The notes beneath the pieces were generated by a model that saw only the letters and a list, made by a program, of their open reading frames with translations, ran no database searches and was not told where the DNA came from. The translations under genes were made by a program, and so were the position numbers. This document shows, piece by piece, positions 44,867 to 53,824 of a DNA stretch of 64,000 bases. The stretch comes from Siccirubricoccus soli (lineage in GTDB: Bacteria > Pseudomonadota > Alphaproteobacteria > Acetobacterales > Acetobacteraceae), in the NCBI RefSeq assembly GCF_024178315.1, contig NZ_JAMZIK010000023.1, positions 1 to 64,000 on the forward strand. Reading direction: 5' to 3'. Numbering within the stretch: position 1 is the stretch's first letter; each line of letters opens with the position of its first letter.

Positions 44867-45170
44867 GACCCGGTTCGGGACCGCCCTTACGGTCCGAGCC
44901 GGGCGTCGCGGCGCAGGGTTGGTATGGCGGCTGCGCCCTTGGGCTGATATCGGTCAGCATGTCGCGCGGCCGGTATGGGGCCGGCAACGCCGGGAGCCGT
45001 CCCGCCGGGCGCCTTGACCGGCGCCGTCTGTTGTCCCGCCGCGGCAGGCTGTGCGAGGCCGCGGGGCGCTAGAGCAGATCGCGTTCGGATGGAAGCATCC
45101 CAACGCGTGAACATGCTCGCAAACAACGGCCTGGAGCATGCTGCGTGAGCGCAAGCGAACGCAGCATGCT
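44867..45170. repeat. Gene-free stretch with TAGAGC repeat and 13-bp hairpin
   Basis: No gene is seen. From 45070 (TAGAGCAGATCGCG) a degenerate copy of the TAGAGC hairpin family runs to about 45120. A perfect 13-bp stem, GAGCATGCTGCGT, follows at 45134-45146 and 45159-45171 with a 12-base loop. The right arm ends in GCTCTAG, and its CTA is the stop codon of hpnM on the minus strand. Confidence 0.65.
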
Positions 45171-45764
45171 CTAGCGCAGCAGTGCGGCAGTGCGCTGGCG
45201 CAGCTCCTGCAGCAGCCGCTCCGGCCCGCCCTCGCGCAGCAGGACGGTGAATTCCGCGCGGCGGCTGGCCAGCTCGCTCACCGTGCCGGTCAGGTAGATG
45301 TCCACGATGCGCCAGGCGCCGCCCGTATCCCGCAGCAGGTAGTTGAGCTGCACCGGCGCATCGTTCGGCCGCACCAATTGCGTGCGCACCAGCCGGTCGC
45401 CATTCGCCAGGGTCTGCTGCCCCTCGGTGACGAAGCGCTCTCCGCCATAGCCGTCGAAGCGGCTGGCATAGGTGGCGATGGACCAATCGGCGAAGGCGCG
45501 GGTTAGGGCCTGCTGCAGCGGCGGGGCGATGCCGGTCCAGGCCGGGCCGATGGCGATGCGCGCCATCGCCGGCAGGTTGAAGGCCGCCTCCATCGCCGGG
45601 CGCAGCCGCGCTTCCCGCCCCTTGACGCCGAGCGCCTGCGCGTTGCGCATCACCTCCAGCAGGGTCGCGTGGAAGGCCTCCACCTCCGCCACCTGGGCCC
45701 GGGCCGGGCGCGATGGCAGAAGGGGGAGCAGGAGCAGGGCGGGCAGGGCTCGGCGCGGCGACAT
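45171..45764 (-). CDS. hpnM: HpnM/MlaC-like periplasmic hopanoid or lipid transport protein
   Basis: A 197-residue MlaC-fold protein with a signal peptide ending RPARAQ. Segments FNLPAMARIAIGPAW, YASRFDGYGGERFVT and WRIVDIYLTGTVSEL match the MlaC/HpnM family. MlaC binds phospholipid in the periplasm; HpnM is the version linked to hopanoid clusters. It diverges from hpnA, which supports the HpnM name. The start is set at ATG 45762-45764 (MSPRRALPALLLL). The stop codon lies within an intergenic repeat arm. Confidence 0.82.
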   Translation of the reverse strand: MSPRRALPALLLLPLLPSRPARAQVAEVEAFHATLLEVMRNAQALGVKGREARLRPAMEAAFNLPAMARIAIGPAWTGIAPPLQQALTRAFADWSIATYASRFDGYGGERFVTEGQQTLANGDRLVRTQLVRPNDAPVQLNYLLRDTGGAWRIVDIYLTGTVSELASRRAEFTVLLREGGPERLLQELRQRTAALLR

Positions 45765-45874
45765 GAAACGGGCATAACACGGCGCCCACCGATGTGCGAT
45801 CACGCCCGGGACAAGCGCCGGGATCGTTGCGGACCATCAACACCGCCCCGGAGGGGCGCGGCAGCAGGAGACCC

Positions 45875-46867
45875 ATGCAGGAGACCGTGATGCTCACCGG
45901 CGCGACCGGCTTTCTGGGTTCGGCCATCGCGCTGGCGCTGCGGGCGGAAGGCCATGCGGTGCGCGCCCTGGTGCGGCCGGGCACGCCGCGCGACGTGCTG
46001 CAGGGCGCCGGGGTGGAATTCATCCCGGGCGACCTCACCGACGCCGCCTCCATCGCCGAGGCGGTCCGCGGCTGCGGCGCCGTCATCCATTGCGCCGCGG
46101 ATTACCGCATCTTCGTGCCCGACCCGGCACGCATGCGGGCGGTGAACGTCGGCGGCACGGAGGCGGTGATGCGCGCCGCGCTGGCGGCGGGCTGCCGCCG
46201 GGTGGTGCATGTCTCCTCCGTCGCCACGCTGAAGCCGCGCCAGGACACGCTGCCGGCGACGGAGGCCGATGCGGCGCTGCCGGAGGAGGCGATCGGCCCC
46301 TACAAGCGCAGCAAGACGGAAGCCGAGCGGCTGGTGCTGCAGTTGGTGGCGGAGGCGGGGCTGCCCGCCATCATCGTCAACCCTTCCACCCCCATCGGCC
46401 CGCGCGACCGGCGGCCAACGCCGACCGGGCGCGTCATCCTGGAGGCGGCGCGCGGCAGGATGCCGGCCTATGTCGATACCGGGCTCAACCTGGTGCATGT
46501 GGACGATGTGGCGCGGAGCTGCGTCGCCGCGATGCGGCGGGGCGAGGTGGGCGCGCGCCATATCCTCGGCGGGCAGGATGTGTCGCTGGCCGAGTTGCTC
46601 GGGCATATCGCGGCGCTGCACGGGCGGCGCCGGCCGGTGCGGCTGCCGCGCGCGCCGCTCTGGCCCCTCGCGCTGGTGTCCGAGGCGGCGGCGCTGCTGA
46701 CGCGGCGGGAGCCGATGCTGACGCGGGACGGGCTGCGCATGGCGAGGACGCCGATGTATTTCTCCTCCGCCCGGGCGGAGCAGGTGCTGGGCCACCGGGC
46801 GCGGCCCTGGCAGGAGGCGGTGGGGGAAGCCATCGCCTGGTTCCGTGCCGCGGGGATGCTCGCGTGA
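45875..46867 (+). CDS. hpnA: Hopanoid-associated sugar epimerase HpnA
   Basis: A 330-residue extended SDR. The NAD motif is MLTGATGFLGSAIALAL. HpnA hallmarks are HCAADYRIFVPDPARMRAVN, the catalytic YKRSK, NPSTPIGPRDRRPTPTGR and GLNLVHVDDVA. It is thought to process the ribose-derived side chain or a related sugar step in hopanoid synthesis. ATG 45875 follows GGAG. Its TGA overlaps the hpnB ATG (TGATG), placing it first in the rightward hpnA-hpnB-shc-hpnG operon. Confidence 0.93.
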   Translation: MQETVMLTGATGFLGSAIALALRAEGHAVRALVRPGTPRDVLQGAGVEFIPGDLTDAASIAEAVRGCGAVIHCAADYRIFVPDPARMRAVNVGGTEAVMRAALAAGCRRVVHVSSVATLKPRQDTLPATEADAALPEEAIGPYKRSKTEAERLVLQLVAEAGLPAIIVNPSTPIGPRDRRPTPTGRVILEAARGRMPAYVDTGLNLVHVDDVARSCVAAMRRGEVGARHILGGQDVSLAELLGHIAALHGRRRPVRLPRAPLWPLALVSEAAALLTRREPMLTRDGLRMARTPMYFSSARAEQVLGHRARPWQEAVGEAIAWFRAAGMLA

Positions 46868-48021
46868 TGCTCTGGCTGGCGGCGGCCGCCGCGCTCGCCT
46901 GGGCGGTGCTGCTGCTCGGCCGCGGCTTCTTCTGGCTGGCGCGGGACGACGATGCGGACGCGGTCGCCCTGCCGGAGCCGGCGGCCTGGCCCGCCGTGGT
47001 CGCGGTGGTGCCGGCGCGGGACGAGGCGGCGACCATCGGCGCGACGGTGCGGTCGCTGCTGGCGCAGGATTATCCCGGCGCGTTCCGCCTGGTCGTCGTC
47101 GATGACCGCTCCACGGATGGCACCGGGGAGGTGGCGCGGGCGGCGGGGGACGGGCGACTGACCGTGCTGCGCGGCGGGGCGCGGGAGCCGGGCTGGAGCG
47201 GCAAGCTCTGGGCGCTGGAGCAGGGGTTGCGCGAGGTCGCGTCCGGCGGCGCGGCGCCCGATTTTCTCCTCTTCACCGATGCCGATATCCGCCACGCGCC
47301 GGACAGCCTGCGCCGCCTGGTGCAGCGGGCGCTGGCCGGGCGGCTGGTCCTCGTCTCGCTGATGGCGAAGCTGCGCTGCGAGAGCGCGGCGGAGCGCTGG
47401 CTGATCCCGGCCTTCATCTTCTTCTTCCAGATGCTCTACCCCTTCCGCTGGGCGCGGAACCCGAAGGCACGCACGGCGGCGGCGGCGGGCGGCTGCGTGC
47501 TGCTGGACCGCGCCGCCTTCCTCCGCGCCGGCGGCCTCGCGCCGATCCGCGACGCGCTGATCGACGACTGCGCCCTGGCGGCGGAGATGAAGCGCCAGGG
47601 GCCGATCTGGGTCGGGCTGACGGAGCGCGTCGAGAGCCTCCGCCCTTATGAAACGGTGGGGCCGATCCGCCGCATGGTGGCGCGCACCGCCTATGCCCAG
47701 CTTCGCTACAGCCCGTTGCTGCTGGCGGGGATGCTGCTGGCGCTGGCGCTGGTCTTCCTGGCGCCGCCGCTGCTGGCATTGTTCGCGGACGGTGCCGCGG
47801 CGCTGCTCGGCGCCGCCGCCTGGGCTGCCATGGTGCTGGCCTATGCGCCCACGCTCCGCCGATTCGGACTGTCTGCCACGCGCGGCTTGGCCTTGCCCGG
47901 GATCGCCGCCGCCTATATGGCCTTCACTTTGGATTCGGCGCTGGCGGAATGGCGCGGCCAGGGCGGGATGTGGAAGGGCGAGGCGGGACCACGCGCCGAC
48001 CATCCCACGAGCCCGGGCTGA
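46867..48021 (+). CDS. hpnB: Hopanoid biosynthesis-associated glycosyltransferase HpnB
   Basis: A 384-residue GT2-family glycosyltransferase. An N-terminal membrane helix is followed by VVPARDEAATIGATVRSLLA, the nucleotide-sugar region VVVDDRSTDGTGEVA, and the metal motif LFTDADIRHAP; the acceptor-site ALIDDCALAAEMKR comes later. Three C-terminal hydrophobic helices anchor it. The set matches HpnB, which lies beside hpnA in most hopanoid producers. The donor and acceptor are not known from sequence. Coupled to hpnA, it is followed by shc after 28 bases. Confidence 0.92.
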   Translation: MLWLAAAAALAWAVLLLGRGFFWLARDDDADAVALPEPAAWPAVVAVVPARDEAATIGATVRSLLAQDYPGAFRLVVVDDRSTDGTGEVARAAGDGRLTVLRGGAREPGWSGKLWALEQGLREVASGGAAPDFLLFTDADIRHAPDSLRRLVQRALAGRLVLVSLMAKLRCESAAERWLIPAFIFFFQMLYPFRWARNPKARTAAAAGGCVLLDRAAFLRAGGLAPIRDALIDDCALAAEMKRQGPIWVGLTERVESLRPYETVGPIRRMVARTAYAQLRYSPLLLAGMLLALALVFLAPPLLALFADGAAALLGAAAWAAMVLAYAPTLRRFGLSATRGLALPGIAAAYMAFTLDSALAEWRGQGGMWKGEAGPRADHPTSPG

Positions 48022-48049
48022 GGCTACGCCGGCAGAGGGGACCTGACCT

Positions 48050-50068
48050 GTGTCGCTGACAGAGGAGACGGAGGAGGTCGCCGCCGCACCGCTGGATGCG
48101 GCGATCGACCGGGCCACCGCGCATCTGCTGGGTCGCCAGCAGGCGGATGGGCATTGGGTGTTCGAGCTGGAGGCGGATGCCACCATTCCGGCCGAATACG
48201 TCATGCTGAAGCGCTTCTTCGGCCGGCAGGACCCGGCGCAGGAAGCCCGCATCGGCCGCTACCTGCGGCGCATCCAGGCGGAGCAGGCGGCGCGCTGCCA
48301 GGGCGGCTGGCCGCTCTTCCATGGCGGGGCGCTCGACATCTCCTGCTCGGTGAAGGCGTATTTCGCCCTTCGGCTGATCGGCGACCCGGCGGATGCGCCG
48401 CATATGCGCCGGGCGCGGGAGGCGATCCTCGCGGCCGGCGGGGCGGAGAAATCCAACGTCTTCACCCGCTCCACCCTGGCGCTGTTCGGCCAGGTGCCCT
48501 GGCGCGCGGTGCCGGTGATGCCGCCCGAGATCACCCTGCTGCCGCGCTGGTTCCCCTTCCACCTCAGCAAGGTCAGCTACTGGGCCCGCACCGTGCTGGT
48601 GCCGCTGACCGTGGTGATGGCGCGCCGGCCGCAGCCGGTGGCGCCGGTCGGCGTGACGCTGGGCGAGCTGTTCCGCACGCCGCCGGAGCAGGTGAAGCGC
48701 TGGCCCGCCGGGCCCTATGCGGAGGAGCCCTGGAAGACGCTCTTCGCCTGGCTGGATGCGGTGCTGCAGCGGACGCAGGCCCTGTTCCCCCGCGCGACGC
48801 GCGCCCGGGCCGAGGCGAAGGCGGAGGAATTCGTCACCGAAAGGCTGAATGGCGAGGACGGCCTCGGGGCCATCTACCCCGCCATGGCCAATGCCATCTG
48901 GATGTATCACTGCCTCGGCGTCCCGGAGAGCGATCCGCGCGTCGTCACCGCCTGGCAGGCGGTGGAGAAGCTGGTTTACGACCGGCCCGCCGGCGTTGCC
49001 GGCACCGGCGACCTCGGCGAGACCTATGTGCAGCCCTGCCTCTCCCCGGTCTGGGATACCGGCCTCGTCGCCCATGCGCTGCTCGAGACCGGCGCGCCCG
49101 CGGCGGCGGCGGCGGCCCGCCGGGGCCTCGACTGGCTGCTGGACCGGCAGGTGACGGAGGTGGTGGGGGACTGGGCCGAGTCCCGCCCCGGCCTGCGCCC
49201 GGGCGGCTGGGCCTTCCAATACGCCAACCCGCATTACCCGGATGTGGACGACACCGCCGTGGTGGTGCTGGCGCTGGACCGCGCCGCGAAGGATACGGGC
49301 GAGGCCGACCCGCGCACGCCGGAGGCCATGGCGCGGGCGACGGAATGGATCCTCGGCATGCAGTCGAAGGGCGGCGGCTGGGGCGCCTTCGATGCCGACA
49401 ACACCCATCACCACCTGAACTCCATCCCCTTCGCCGACCATGGCGCGCTGCTGGACCCGCCCACCGCCGATGTCTCCGGTCGGTGCCTGGCCATGCTGGC
49501 GCAGCTCGGCCACGCGCCGGACAGCCCGGCGATGCGCCGGGCGGTGGACTACCTGCTGGCGGAGCAGGAGGAGAACGGCGCCTGGTACGGCCGCTGGGGC
49601 GTCAATTACGTCTATGGCACCTGGTCCGCGCTGACGGCGCTGAACGCCGCCGGGCTGCCGCATGAGCACCCCGCGATCCGCCGGGCGGTGGAATGGCTGG
49701 CCCTGGCGCAGAACCCGGATGGCGGCTGGGGCGAGGATGGCGACACCTATCCCCGCCGCGGCGGCACCAAACCCGATGCCGATCTCCGCATGGGCCCGAG
49801 CAGCGCCAGCCAGACCGCCTGGGCCCTGCTGGCCCTGCTGGCGGCCGGGGAGGCGGACCACCCCGCCGTGGCCCGGGCCGAGGCCTGGCTGCTGCGCCAC
49901 CAGGGGGCGGATGGCGGCTGGCCGGAATCGGACTACACCGGCACCGGCTTCCCGCGGGTCTTCTACCTGAAGTATCACGGCTACTCGCGATTGTTCCCGC
50001 TATGGGCGTTGGCCCGCCTGCGAAGGATGCGTCAGAGCAACACGAAGCGGGTGATGCACGGTCTTTAG
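48050..50068 (+). CDS. shc: Squalene-hopene cyclase
   Basis: A 672-residue triterpene cyclase (also called HpnF) that folds squalene into hopene at the inner membrane. The catalytic DXDD motif is DVDDTAVVVLAL, and several QW repeats are present (for example GGWGAFDADNTHHH and NGAWYGRWGVNYVYGTW). The C-terminal GTGFPRVFYLKYHGYSRLFP is diagnostic. Start is GTG 48050. It is the core of the cluster. The genes that make squalene (hpnC, hpnD, hpnE) are not in this window, so they must be elsewhere or replaced. Confidence 0.97.
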   Translation: MSLTEETEEVAAAPLDAAIDRATAHLLGRQQADGHWVFELEADATIPAEYVMLKRFFGRQDPAQEARIGRYLRRIQAEQAARCQGGWPLFHGGALDISCSVKAYFALRLIGDPADAPHMRRAREAILAAGGAEKSNVFTRSTLALFGQVPWRAVPVMPPEITLLPRWFPFHLSKVSYWARTVLVPLTVVMARRPQPVAPVGVTLGELFRTPPEQVKRWPAGPYAEEPWKTLFAWLDAVLQRTQALFPRATRARAEAKAEEFVTERLNGEDGLGAIYPAMANAIWMYHCLGVPESDPRVVTAWQAVEKLVYDRPAGVAGTGDLGETYVQPCLSPVWDTGLVAHALLETGAPAAAAAARRGLDWLLDRQVTEVVGDWAESRPGLRPGGWAFQYANPHYPDVDDTAVVVLALDRAAKDTGEADPRTPEAMARATEWILGMQSKGGGWGAFDADNTHHHLNSIPFADHGALLDPPTADVSGRCLAMLAQLGHAPDSPAMRRAVDYLLAEQEENGAWYGRWGVNYVYGTWSALTALNAAGLPHEHPAIRRAVEWLALAQNPDGGWGEDGDTYPRRGGTKPDADLRMGPSSASQTAWALLALLAAGEADHPAVARAEAWLLRHQGADGGWPESDYTGTGFPRVFYLKYHGYSRLFPLWALARLRRMRQSNTKRVMHGL

Positions 50069-50136
50069 GCGTAGCCCCCTTCCGATCCGCGCCGCCCAGG
50101 CTTAGTGTGCGGCGCAGCATAATGGGAGGCGCCGCG

Positions 50137-50799
50137 ATGAAGCCGTCCGCCATCCTTGCCGTGGTGGGGATGCAGTCCGAGGCCAGGCTGCTGCCGCCGG
50201 AGATGCCGGTGGTGGTCAGCGGCGGCGACCCGCTCCGCCTGCCCGCCCTGCTGGAGGCGGCTCCGAAGGACATCCTGGCAGTGCTGAGCTTCGGCATCGC
50301 CGGCGGGCTGGACCCCGAGCTGCATTGCGGCGATCTGGTGGTGGCGACGCGGGTGCGGGGCCCCGGCGGCGCCTATGCCGCGCATCTCGGCTGGTCTGCC
50401 GCCCTGGCCGGCGTCTGCGGCGCCCGGCTGGGCATGGTGGCCGGCGCACCCGCCGTGGTGGGGCAGGTGGCGCGGAAGCGGGCCCTGTTTGCCGCCACCG
50501 GCGCCATCGTCGTGGATCTGGAAACCGAGGCCGCCGCCGCCTTCGCTGCCAGCCGTGGCCTGCCCTTCGCGGCGCTGCGCGCGGTGGCCGATACGGCGGA
50601 GGAAGTGCTGCCGGAAGCGGCAGCGGTGGGGCTGACGCCGGATGGCAGGCCGGCCGCCGGGCGGGTGGCGCTGGCGCTGCTGAAGCGGCCGCGGGAATTG
50701 CCGGCGCTGCTGACGGTGGCGAAGCGCAGCCGCATGGCGCTGGAAGCGCTGGGCGCCGCCGCACGCCGTGCCGGCCCGGCCTGGGCCTCGGCCGCCTAG
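50137..50799 (+). CDS. hpnG: Adenosylhopane nucleosidase/phosphorylase HpnG
   Basis: A 220-residue purine-nucleoside-phosphorylase-fold protein. It has VVGMQSEARLL, LSFGIAGGLDPELHCGDLVV and VVDLETEAAAAFAASRGLPF, the HpnG pattern. In the pathway it releases adenine from adenosylhopane to give ribosylhopane. ATG 50137 follows GGGAGG at seven bases. It ends 39 bases from the convergent hpnH, so the two consecutive pathway enzymes are on opposite strands. Confidence 0.9.
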   Translation: MKPSAILAVVGMQSEARLLPPEMPVVVSGGDPLRLPALLEAAPKDILAVLSFGIAGGLDPELHCGDLVVATRVRGPGGAYAAHLGWSAALAGVCGARLGMVAGAPAVVGQVARKRALFAATGAIVVDLETEAAAAFAASRGLPFAALRAVADTAEEVLPEAAAVGLTPDGRPAAGRVALALLKRPRELPALLTVAKRSRMALEALGAAARRAGPAWASAA

Positions 50800-50838
50800 A
50801 TCGGGGCTTGGTCGGGGCCCCGGGGCAGCGCCCCCGCC

Positions 50839-52008
50839 CTACTCCGCCGCCAGCGTCGGCGGCGCGGTGCCGCCATGCTTGGCGCCCTTGGCCGGCCCCT
50901 GGTGCGCCAGCTCCGCCATGGTCTTCTCCACATGGCGGCTGAAGACGTATTCCGCCGGGCGCTGCTGCGTCAGGTCGATCTCGGGCGCCATCTCGCCCAC
51001 CACCTTCGGCCCGCGCAGCTGCACCGCCAGCGCCTTCCAGGGGCGCTTCACCGCATCCACCACCGCCGTCGCCTCGAACCCGCTATGCACCATGCAGTCG
51101 GCGCATTTCTCGTAGTTCCCGGTGCCGTACTTGTCCCAGTCGGTGGTCTCCATCAGCTCCCTGAAGCTCTTCGCATAGCCCTCGCCCAGCAGGTAGCAGG
51201 GGCGCTGCCAGCCGAAGATGTTGCGCGTCGGGTTGCCCCAGGGCGTGCAGTGGTAGCTCTGGTTGCCGGCGAGGAAGTCGAGGAAGAGCGGCGAGTTGCC
51301 CATCTTCCACCCCTTCCCCTGGCCGCGGGCGAAGATGCCGCGGAACAGCTCCTTCGTCTTGCGGCGGTTGAGGAAGTGCTGCTGGTCCGGCGCCCGCTCA
51401 TAGGCATAGCCGGGGGAGACCATGATGGCGTCGACGCCCATCGCGGTGACGTCGTCGAAGAACTTCGCCATCCGCTCCGGCTCGGCATTGTTGAACAGCG
51501 TGCTGTTGATGGCGACGCGGAAGCCCTTCTCCTTCGCCAGCTTCAGCGCCTTCACCGCGCGGTCGTAGACGCCCTTCTGGCTGACCGCCCAGTCGTGCTG
51601 CTCCTTGTCCCCATCCAGGTGGATGTCCCAGGTGAAGCGCGGATGCGGCCTGTACTGCTCGATCCGCTTCTCCAGCAGCAGGGCGTTGGTGCAGAGGATG
51701 ATGATCTTGCCGCGCGCCAGGATCTTCTCGACGATCTCCGGCATCTCCTTGTGCAGCAGCGGCTCCCCGCCGGCGATGGCGACGACGGGCGCGCCGCATT
51801 CATCGACCGCCTGGAGGCATTCCTCCACCGAGAGGCGCTTGTTCAGGATCGGGTCCGGATAGTCGATCTTGCCGCAGCCGGCGCAGGCCAGGTTGCACTT
51901 GAACAGCGGCTCCAGCATCAGCACCAGCGGGTAGCGCTTCCGCCCGAGCAGATGCTGTTTCAGGATATAGGCGCCGACCTTCACCTGCTGGCGCAGCGGA
52001 ATACCCAT
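50839..52008 (-). CDS. hpnH: Adenosylhopane synthase HpnH (radical SAM)
   Basis: A 389-residue radical SAM protein. The cluster-binding motif is CNLACAGCGKIDYP near residue 40, followed by GGEPLLHKEMPEI. The C-terminal DUF3463 part has TPWGNPTRNIFGWQRPCYLL and the cysteines of EKCADCMVHSGFEATAV. It joins a 5'-deoxyadenosyl group to diploptene, the first step of side-chain extension. The start MGIPLRQQVKVGAYILKQ is typical. It lies upstream of nothing on its strand but ispH, 205 bp further, and may share transcription with it. Confidence 0.96.
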   Translation of the reverse strand: MGIPLRQQVKVGAYILKQHLLGRKRYPLVLMLEPLFKCNLACAGCGKIDYPDPILNKRLSVEECLQAVDECGAPVVAIAGGEPLLHKEMPEIVEKILARGKIIILCTNALLLEKRIEQYRPHPRFTWDIHLDGDKEQHDWAVSQKGVYDRAVKALKLAKEKGFRVAINSTLFNNAEPERMAKFFDDVTAMGVDAIMVSPGYAYERAPDQQHFLNRRKTKELFRGIFARGQGKGWKMGNSPLFLDFLAGNQSYHCTPWGNPTRNIFGWQRPCYLLGEGYAKSFRELMETTDWDKYGTGNYEKCADCMVHSGFEATAVVDAVKRPWKALAVQLRGPKVVGEMAPEIDLTQQRPAEYVFSRHVEKTMAELAHQGPAKGAKHGGTAPPTLAAE

Positions 52009-52213
52009 CTAGCTTCTGCTCCTGCCTCTGTCGTGTCGGGCCTGGCTGGGGCAGTGCCGCCCTGGGCTGATCCGACCGGGCGGCATCGGGCCGCCATCAT
52101 GTTGCGCTGCACTTCAGGGCTTGGGGCGCCGGGGTCAAGGGCGGAATGTCGGGAAGCAGGCAGGCGTGGCGGGAATGCCGCGCCCTGGTCGCCCCCCGGC
52201 CCCTGTCCGGGGT

Positions 52214-53158
52214 TCAGCTCGCCGCGCTCGCCGCCGGCTCCGTCAGCGCCGCGGGCAGCTTGAACTGCACATCCTCGACGATGCCGGGCAGGGTGGAGAC
52301 CTCCACGGGGCCCAGCCGGCGGAGCGCCGCGATCACCTCCTGCACCAGGGTCTCGGGCGCCGAGGCGCCGGCGGTAAGGCCGATGGTTCCCACCCCCGCC
52401 AGCCATTCCGGGCGGATCGCCGCGGCATCCGGGATCAGGTGGCAGGCCACCCCCTCCTCCGCCCCGATCTCCGCCAGCCGGTTGGAGTTGGAGCTGTTCG
52501 CCGAACCCACCACCAGCAGCAGCTCCACCTGCCGCGCCAGCGCCCGGACGGCGGATTGCCGATTCTGGGTGGCGTAGCAGATATCCCTGGTGTCCGGCCC
52601 GACGATGTCGGTGAAGCGGGCCCGCAGCGCCTCGATCACCGCCCGCGTGTCATCCACTGAGAGCGTGGTCTGGGTGACGAAGGCCACCGGCCGGTCGGTC
52701 GGGATCGGCAGTCGGTCGACCGCCTCGGCGGAGCCGACCAGATGCACCTCCCCGGGGATCTGGCCCAGTGTGCCCTCCACCTCCGGATGCCCGGCATGGC
52801 CGATGAGGATGATGGTGCGCCCCTGCGCCAGGTAGCGCCGCCCCTCCGCATGCACCTTGGAGACGAGGGGGCAGGTGGCATCCAGCACCGGCAGGCCGCG
52901 CGCCGCCGCATCCTGCTCCACGGCGCGGGAGACGCCATGGGCGCTGAACACCGTGACGGCGCCCGCCGGCACCTCGTCCAGCTCCTTGACGAAGCGGGCG
53001 CCCTTGCCCTCCAGCGTCTGCACCACCCGCTTGTTGTGCACGATCTCGTGGCGGACGAAGACCGGCGCGCCGTATTTCTCCAGCGCCCGTTCGACGATCT
53101 CCACCGCCCTGACGACGCCGGCGCAGAATCCCCTCGGCTGCGCCAGTATGATCCGCAT
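52214..53158 (-). CDS. ispH: 4-hydroxy-3-methylbut-2-enyl diphosphate reductase
   Basis: A 314-residue IspH (LytB), the last enzyme of the MEP isoprenoid pathway. The three [4Fe-4S] cysteines are in [26 protein letters not shown] and [10 protein letters not shown]; the active-site E and S/N set is in [11 protein letters not shown] and [11 protein letters not shown] 53156 gives the family start [14 protein letters not shown]. Its position in the hopanoid block fits supply of C5 precursors. The 285-bp gap before it has a TAGAGC repeat (53177) and an AACCGCTCAGCGGTT palindrome (53263-53277). Confidence 0.97.
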   Translation of the reverse strand: MRIILAQPRGFCAGVVRAVEIVERALEKYGAPVFVRHEIVHNKRVVQTLEGKGARFVKELDEVPAGAVTVFSAHGVSRAVEQDAAARGLPVLDATCPLVSKVHAEGRRYLAQGRTIILIGHAGHPEVEGTLGQIPGEVHLVGSAEAVDRLPIPTDRPVAFVTQTTLSVDDTRAVIEALRARFTDIVGPDTRDICYATQNRQSAVRALARQVELLLVVGSANSSNSNRLAEIGAEEGVACHLIPDAAAIRPEWLAGVGTIGLTAGASAPETLVQEVIAALRRLGPVEVSTLPGIVEDVQFKLPAALTEPAASAAS

Positions 53159-53443
53159 CTGCCCGCCCCCCCCCATTAGAGCGCTGTCCGACGGGCGGAA
53201 CACCCGGTCCGACGTCCCGCTCCAAAATACAATCTTCAGAGCAGCCGATATCCGATCGGGGCAACCGCTCAGCGGTTCCTTCCGACCGAAGGCTGCAAGG
53301 CCCACCCCCGTCCGCAGACCGTTCCGCATCGCATACCTTGCGCTCCGCATCTTTTGCGGCACCTTGCCGCCGCGTTGCAACCGGGGAGTCACACGCCCCA
53401 GCTACGCCGCTCGGGGGCGCGACCGCCCCGGAAGGAGACTGCC

Positions 53444-53824
53444 TTGTCCCGCACCCGGCTTGCCTGCCTGTTCGTGGCCCTTGTTGCCCTGCCGCTGTTC
53501 GGCCCGAAGCCGGCCGCGGCGCATGCCGTGGTGGTGGGCTCCACCCCCGCCGCCGCGGCGGTGCTGCCCGCCCTGCCGGACACGGTGACGATTCGCTTCA
53601 ACAGCCGCATCGACCAGGCCCGGAGCCGGCTGCTGCTGGTGCCGCCGGAGGGCGAGCCGGTGGCGCTGGAGCCGGCCCCGCCCGCCGAGCCGACCATCAT
53701 GGAGGCGCCGATCCCCGCCGGGCTGGCGGCGCTGCCGGGCGGCTGGCGGCTGCGCTGGCAGGTGCTGGCGATCGACGGCCACATCACCCGCGGGGACATC
53801 CCCTTCCGGCTCGGCGCCCCCTGA
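53444..53824 (+). CDS. copC: CopC-domain copper-binding periplasmic protein
   Basis: A 126-residue CopC/YobA-type protein. The signal peptide ends KPAAAHA, leaving an N-terminal histidine that acts as copper ligand in this family. VVVGSTPAAAAVLPALPD and VTIRFNSRIDQARSRL are the usual beta-barrel strands, and DGHITRG supplies the later His. The start is TTG 53444 with GGAAGGAG ahead. TGA overlaps the copD ATG, so the two are coupled, as in other CopC-CopD pairs that bring copper across the inner membrane. Confidence 0.88.
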   Translation: MSRTRLACLFVALVALPLFGPKPAAAHAVVVGSTPAAAAVLPALPDTVTIRFNSRIDQARSRLLLVPPEGEPVALEPAPPAEPTIMEAPIPAGLAALPGGWRLRWQVLAIDGHITRGDIPFRLGAP

